This document shows, piece by piece, positions 58,571 through 64,000 of a stretch of 64,000 nucleotides of DNA; position 1 is the stretch's first letter; each line of letters opens with the position of its first letter. The stretch covers positions 42,444,101 through 42,508,100 of the forward strand of contig OX638371.1 in the NCBI GenBank assembly GCA_951812925.1, written 5' to 3'. The notes beneath the pieces were generated by a model. The model was not told the origin of the DNA and searched no databases. It was given only the letters and a program-made list of their open reading frames with translations. Origin of the DNA: Calliopum simillimum. Taxonomy: Eukaryota; Arthropoda; Insecta; Diptera; Lauxaniidae. A program made the translations under genes and the position numbers.

Positions 58571-60292
58571 ATTATTTCATTTAATTTAAAATAAATTAAA
58601 TAAAAACATAAATTGGTCTGATGATGGTTACGTGGCGGCAACCGAAACATATGTCACCATAGCTATGTTTAGTAGTTTTTTCTCTTATCCTAATTGTCAA
58701 GATTTTCTAAGTTGAAAAATGCATAGAATTTTATATTCTTGCAAGTAATGACTAAAAGTTCATAAAATTAGTATAATTTTTAAATAGTCAACATAAACCA
58801 CTTTATTTTTTTTTATTATTATGGCGGAGACTTAGTCGCAAAACTTGCTAGGGTCTTCCACAATTAAAATTAGCTCTATATTGTTATTGTTGTTAAAATA
58901 GTGAGAATGTTGCATATATATGTAAGTTCAATTTATATGTAAGTGTGATATTATTTTGCGATCTTCAGAATAAAATGTTATGTAATTGAAAATTTTTTTC
59001 ATTTTTAGAAATATAAAAAGATATAATAAAACATAATCCAAAATACTTACAAATGCATTTTTTTTATGTTTTGAAAAATTATTGACTTGTTTGTTCTTTG
59101 TCTCTTGATGATATAACAAATAAAATTTTCAAGATAAGAATACATCGTAACCAAATAGTTCGCTCGGATCTCTATGTCGCACATTTTCATTTGTACCAAT
59201 ATTTCATTTCTTAAAGATCGGCAACCCTGGCTTAAAACAAGTTTTTCACAGGCAACCCTGTATCACCGTGTTCGCAATGAAATTACCTTTATTTTAACAC
59301 AAAATTTATTTATTAAACAGATGAGTGCAAATTTGTGGTATTGACTGACCTTTTAAAGCCTGGCAACCCTATGCCTTGCCAGGAAAAAAATAGGCAACTC
59401 TACGTAAACACATTGTAGAGGCTTTAAACTTTCGATTGGTATATAATTTTTTCATTAAACAGATTTTTTAAACATTTTAAACATTTTTTTTTTAAACACA
59501 TAGTGCAAATTTGTGGTATTGACCTACCTTTTAAAGCCTGACAACCCTATGCCTTGCCAGGAAAAAAATAGGCAACCCTACTTTAACATATTGTAGAGGC
59601 TCTAAGCTTTCGAATGGTATATAATTTTTTCATTAAACAGATGGGTGCAAATTTGTGGTTTTGGCCGACCTTTTAAAGCCTGACAACCCTATGCCTTGCC
59701 AGGAAAAAAATAGGCAACCCTACTTTAATATATTGTAGAGGCTCTAAACTTTCGAATGGTATATATTTTTTTCATTAAACAGATGGGTGCATTTTTTCAA
59801 AAAAATGCACTTTTCAATATGGAATGAACCATAGCCTTCACGGTGGTTTTTAAAAAATTTTAACTTTTTGAAATACCACCCGCGATTTTTTGCAGGGATA
59901 ATGTTGGGGGACCCTTCTAGTATCTAAATCCGCAAACCGCGAAATCGAACGTCCAGCCGTTTTTTTTTTCGACCTTTTAGTTTTTTTAACGATTTTTGAG
60001 TATGTCTCGGTGTGTATATTTTTTTAAGTTTTTTTTTTAGTTTTATTATGAAACATAACATATATGCAGAAATTTACATTGATTTTTCTTATTATACACA
60101 TTTGACAAATTCAATAATGTTTCATAAACCTATATTCTGTAGTTCAAAGAACTAGTGTCGAATATAGGGTGGTTACATAAACTTAAGATTAAATTTAAAA
60201 TTTAAATGACGTTAAAAATTAAAGTGACATGGTTTTGCATAATGAATACATAAAAAATAAAATTTAAATGTAAAAATGATATAAGGAAAAAT

Positions 60293-61930
60293 TTTTTTTT
60301 TTTTTTTTTATTTTATATTGCAAGGACATTTAAAAGAAATCGGAACATAAGAAGCGTACCAAAATTTTGCTTATGAATCTACGTTTGGATGTGAAGAAGT
60401 GATTCAAGTTCATTTATATTAAAACTAAATAGCCAAGGTTTTATTTCAATTAAAAAAAAAGTCGTTCGTGGCGTAAGGAGCGTATGTTGTCTGGCAAATT
60501 ATTGTATAGCCTTGGGGCAATTGCAGAATGTGACTGTAGGAAGTGTTGTGTTTTATGTGCCGGAATTATGATTATATTCTGATTATTACCTCTCAGATTA
60601 TAGGTTTGATTATTTTTGCTCACAATATGGCCATTATTACGAAAAAACAATTTTAAGGTTTTATAAAAAAATAAATGTTTAACTGGGAGAATTCTAAGGC
60701 TTTTAAAAAGACCAAAACTATGTTCATATCTACCTCTTCCGGTCATAATTCGAATAATGTGCTTTTGTGAAGTGAGTAGTGGGGTGATTTTATTTTGATG
60801 GGTTCCACCCCAACAGGCTAGCCCATATTCAATTTTTGAATGAAAAATTCCATAATATATACACTTCAATAGTTTAACTGAACAAAAGCTTTTCAGAAGA
60901 AACATTTGTCTAATAGCTAGCATCGCATATTTCTTAAGAGCACTAGTGTGTTCAGACCAACACATTTTTGAATCGAGTAGAACACCCAAGTATTTGAATG
61001 ATGAAACGCAGTCAATATTAACACATTGAGAATGACAATTTGAATGGTCATTATAAGTTGCCATGTGATTTGATGTGCTGCAGATATTATTGTCAATTAG
61101 GAACCTTTCGCACTCTGAGTGATGAAACACAAGTTTGTCAAATTGAACTACTGCACCAGAAATGTTGAAATACATAATTTTAGTTTTGTCACTTAAGACT
61201 AGTTTGTGGCAAGTGAACCAGTGTCTCAAGAGACTAAGATCGTAGTTAATATTTGCTGTTAAATCAATAACAGAGTTACTAGAATATGTGCAGGCCATAT
61301 CATCTGCAAATGCTACTACTTTACTTGCAAAGCTTTGGGAAAAAATTGAATTTATATAAATTAAAAAAAAGGACAGGTCCTAAGACTGATCCTTGTGGCA
61401 CACCCGAGCTAATTTCAAGAAATGAGCTATATTCACAACCTACTTTCACTCGTTGCAACCTATTTTGCAAATAAGAACAGAACCATGTATGAACGGAACC
61501 TCTAATTCCACATTTATAGAGTTTGGACAGAAGAATTGAATGGTCGACAGAATCAAATGCTTTGGTAATGTCTGCAAAAAGTGCAGCACACTGTTTTTTA
61601 TCATTTAAGGCACCGTAAATATTATTACAAAATTTAATAAGTGCATCTTCCGTCGAAAGACCTTCCCTGAAACCAAATTGATTTGCGCTAAAAAAATGTA
61701 TTCTATTCAAAAAGCAAATAACTCTCGACTTCATCTGTTTTTCATACACTTTCGAAAAAACCGGTAGAATAGAGATAGGTCTGTAATTATTTGGCAACTG
61801 TGAATTTCCTTTTTTGAAAAGCGGAATAACTTCTGCTCTTTTAAGGGCTTCTGGAAATATTCCATCTTTAACACTTAAGTTAATTAAATAGCAAAGTACA
61901 TCAACAATGTTATGAACTATTTTTTTTATG
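60293..61930 (-). mobile_element. 5'-truncated LINE with poly(A) tail
   Basis: On the minus strand it ends in AATAAA and an A-run (plus strand T-run at about 60292-60309). It begins inside the reverse transcriptase near 61930. It lies wholly within the 59839-63170 element. The target duplication is not clear, partly because the junctions are A/T runs. Confidence 0.8.
60375..61920 (-). pseudogene. LINE reverse transcriptase fragment
   Basis: Minus strand: PNNYRPISILPVFSKVYEK, QFGFREGLSTEDAL, FADITKAFDSVDHSILLSKL and SSGVPQGSVLGPVLF, then after a frameshift VVAFADDMA with the catalytic ADD, FKYLGVLLDSKMCW, and a C-terminal HIIRIMTGRGRY and PRLYNNLPDNIRS. Two one-base shifts lie in T-runs (near 61367 and 60452); both upset an otherwise clean frame. 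The order and the C-terminal 'NNLP' block fit the jockey/CR1 group. The endonuclease is absent. Confidence 0.87.
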
Positions 61931-62859
61931 CAAATTAGGCATGCGCTTATTTTACGATTTTCTGATTTTCGTTCATGCCGCCCCCTGAAATCCTTCTAAT
62001 AGTCATAAAAACAAATACTATGAAGTTTCACGGCGATCGGATAACGATAACCCGGCCCGCAAGAGAGGTCAAGGTCAAGTTGAGGTTTCAGGCAAAAAAT
62101 AATGAAAATTTTTTTTAAACTTAATTAAATTAGTCAAAGCATAACTTTATCTTATAGCAAATTGAAATACCATACTTTTTAGAAAACAATTACAAGAGAC
62201 CACTTGTAAGCTCATTTTGAAGATAAAGAATGGTTTTAAATGCTTCGATTAGTAAAAAAGAGCAGACGAATTTCGTCCGTAATGTAGACAACCTCAAATA
62301 TAGCCGAAAACCGAGATATTTCGCTTTAAGTTTCATGGTGTGATTATAAAGTTAACATAACTTTGCAGAAAAATATTGCAGATAAACATTTGATAGCTCA
62401 ATTTAAAGCCAAAAGAAAGTACCAAATGTTTCTGGTAATAGAAATTCCCAAAAAAATTTTGTGTGTCCTGCATATAACATCCAATATAGCCAAAAATCGT
62501 GTTTTTGCACTTTTTTAACTTTTTAGGCAGAGATATCTCCGACAAAAAAAAAGATATCGTTATCGGTTTGATTGAGTTTTCAAGGAAAAAACTAGGCCTA
62601 TTAACTGTCATACCAGATTTTACGACATAATATTACCTTATCTTGTTATATAACTTCAAAAATAGGAAAAAAAATGGTGTCCTTTAAACATATATGTAAG
62701 GATATCTCAAAGTCCAGACGTAATAGAGCAATTCTAATACCGGAATCGGATTAAGCATCAAAATCACATCTGGAGTGACTACTTTCGTTTCCGGTTTTTG
62801 TTTGTGTTTTTCTTAAATACGAAAAAACCGATTTTTTTAAAAAATAAATGCTGCGGAAA

Positions 62860-62985
62860 CGATACCTTCTATATGTATGTTTGTATGTATGTATATATAT
62901 ATCCATATATATATATTACACATATAAACATATACAAGTATATATATGTACGTATGTACATACTTATATATGTGTACATAATATG
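62860..62985 (+). repeat. ATGT/ATAT-rich microsatellite-like tract
   Basis: A run of 'tatgtatgtatatatat' and 'catatatacaagtatatatatg' inside the right side of the long-TIR element. It gives spurious tyrosine/isoleucine-rich frames at 62798-63159. Confidence 0.75.
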
Positions 62986-63288
62986 TATATAAACACCGAG
63001 ACATACTCAAAAATCGTTAAAAAAACTAAAAGGTCGAAAAAAAAAAAAACGGCTGGACGTTCGATTTCGCGGTTTGCGGATTTAGATACTAGAAGGGTCC
63101 CCCAACATTATCCCTGCAAAAAATCGCGGGTGGTATTTCAAAAAGTTAAAATTTTTTAAAAACCACCGTGCCTTGCCAGGATTTTTTTAGACAACCTACT
63201 CACAAAATGTTTCTAAACGTATTTACTTTCATATAAAATAGGTTTCATCCATTAAACAGATGGGTGCAAATCTCTCCTTATTCGTATC

Positions 63289-64000
63289 TCCTACTATTTG
63301 GCGTACGTGAAAGACATCAGCACATATTGTGCGAAGTAAATTTTAAAAATAATTACATTGGATTACTCGTTATTTGTTGTAAATGTTAAATTAAAAATGT
63401 GTTCTATAACTTTGATCCGGTTGTGGTATTCTGAAAAATATATACATTTTTAAGCTTATTCTTTGGACGTTATGTGGCATTTTTGTTTTTTGCAAAAGTT
63501 TGAAAGAAAATTATAAAAGTGTCCTATAATTTTGATAAGCACCTTATATTCAATCTATCTTAGTTCTTTTTAAAAAAATATGCATAGATAGTAGCGATAC
63601 CTGTAGATGAAAGCCGCTCCTACTTACTAATCCCGTACATCTGAAATCAAGTTTTTCAAATTGACAGGCTTTTTTTTTTTGTCAGAAAACGGTAGATTTT
63701 TAAAGAAATTTGTCTGCGTTATCTCCGCGTGAAAACTTCCCATATTTCCCAACTAGCTTATGAATGCGAACCTGTGCCTAAGAGATTCTCCGGTCTAATG
63801 CTTGCCTGCAAACATGCCAACTTTAAATCCAAAGACTCATAATCCAGATATTAGAATCCGTTCAATTTCTTTGTCTTTTTGGCTGTAAAAGCCTAGTTTG
63901 TGCAAACTATACTCTGCTCTCTGCTTTTTTGAAACTTTTATAAGTTGTTCCTATTGCGGCTATCGATTGGCGATAAAATCTATGGCCATCGATCGCAATC
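63289..64000. other. Flanking sequence, no gene recognised
   Basis: No coding or repeat structure can be supported. The last bases (CCATCGATCGCAATC) contain a GATCGC-like string also seen in the TIRs of the 29647 element, but this is too short to call. Confidence 0.35.

Larger units (their letters stand above)
59839..63170. mobile_element. DNA transposon with about 170-bp TIRs and 4-bp TSD
   Basis: Flanked by CCTT (59835-59838 and 63171-63174). The intact palindrome arm near 57220 shows the empty site (GCAAGGCTATGG read inverted), fixing both ends. Terminal inverted repeats start CACGGTGGTTTTTAAAAAAT and stay nearly identical for about 170 bp. CAC ends with a 4-bp duplication fit Chapaev-type (CMC) elements, but this is an inference. 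Apart from a nested LINE no ORF is present, so the element is non-autonomous. Confidence 0.85.
57098..63288. repeat. Large palindrome, about 1.4-kb arms, interrupted in the right arm
   Basis: 57098-58471 is mirrored by 58571-59838 plus 63175-63288, with a spacer of about 100 bp centred near 58528. The arms look nearly identical, down to the mirrored frames at 57937-58128 and 58928-59119. The outer ends contain GAGAGATTTGCACCCATCTG. Each arm holds tandem roughly 150-bp units. The right arm is split by a 3.3-kb insertion. High arm identity suggests recent formation or gene conversion. Confidence 0.9.

Noticed and set aside
57937..59119. Identical 63-codon frames on opposite strands
   Set aside because: They are the two arms of one palindrome read in mirror image. 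No domain is present, and identity reflects the duplication.
62798..63159. Y/I-rich frames near 62.8-63.1 kb
   Set aside because: They come from the ATGT/ATAT tract and the TIR of the surrounding element.

Overview
The window is AT-rich eukaryotic DNA, most likely from a higher fly (Diptera). It has spliced exons of an immunoglobulin-superfamily gene that reads closely like Drosophila klingon, RTE- and jockey-type LINEs, mariner-type transposons and many MITEs. There are no bacterial operons, rRNA genes or CRISPR arrays. I did not resolve the species.

The only host gene I can support is a klingon-like cell-adhesion gene on the + strand. Six exons (35080-35421, 38831-39100, 42239-42336, 42405-42707, 43953-44123, 48802-48966) have matching splice phases and encode three Ig domains, one fibronectin III domain and a hydrophobic C-terminal tail. 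The signal-peptide exon was not found and probably lies upstream of 35080, perhaps outside the window. The TE-filled first 35 kb may therefore be a 5' intron of this gene (inference).

Transposable elements make up most of the rest, and much of it is nested. Nest 1 (about 7.3-28.2 kb): an old inverted repeat holds a LINE on the - strand. That LINE is split by a 927-bp TA-type MITE and by a 15.9-kb foldback-like element (10045-25972, 9-bp target duplication). The foldback element itself holds a jockey-type LINE, a hAT MITE, a TA-type MITE and a TTA-type MITE. Nest 2 (29.6-34.0 kb): a Tc1/mariner-type transposon is split by a 5'-truncated RTE LINE. A longer copy of the same RTE family lies at 0.77-4.04 kb. 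Nest 3 (57.1-63.3 kb): a 1.4-kb-arm palindrome is interrupted by a 3.3-kb element with long terminal inverted repeats and a 4-bp target duplication, which in turn carries a LINE.

The klingon introns and the 3' flank (49-55 kb) carry several foldback or palindromic MITEs and a deleted mariner copy. Every TE-encoded reading frame I checked is truncated or carries stops or frameshifts, except the short 3' reverse-transcriptase frame of the LINE at 14425-15755. Boundaries called from target-site duplications (TSDs), and from empty-site comparison with paralogous sequence inside the window, are much firmer than those called from similarity alone.
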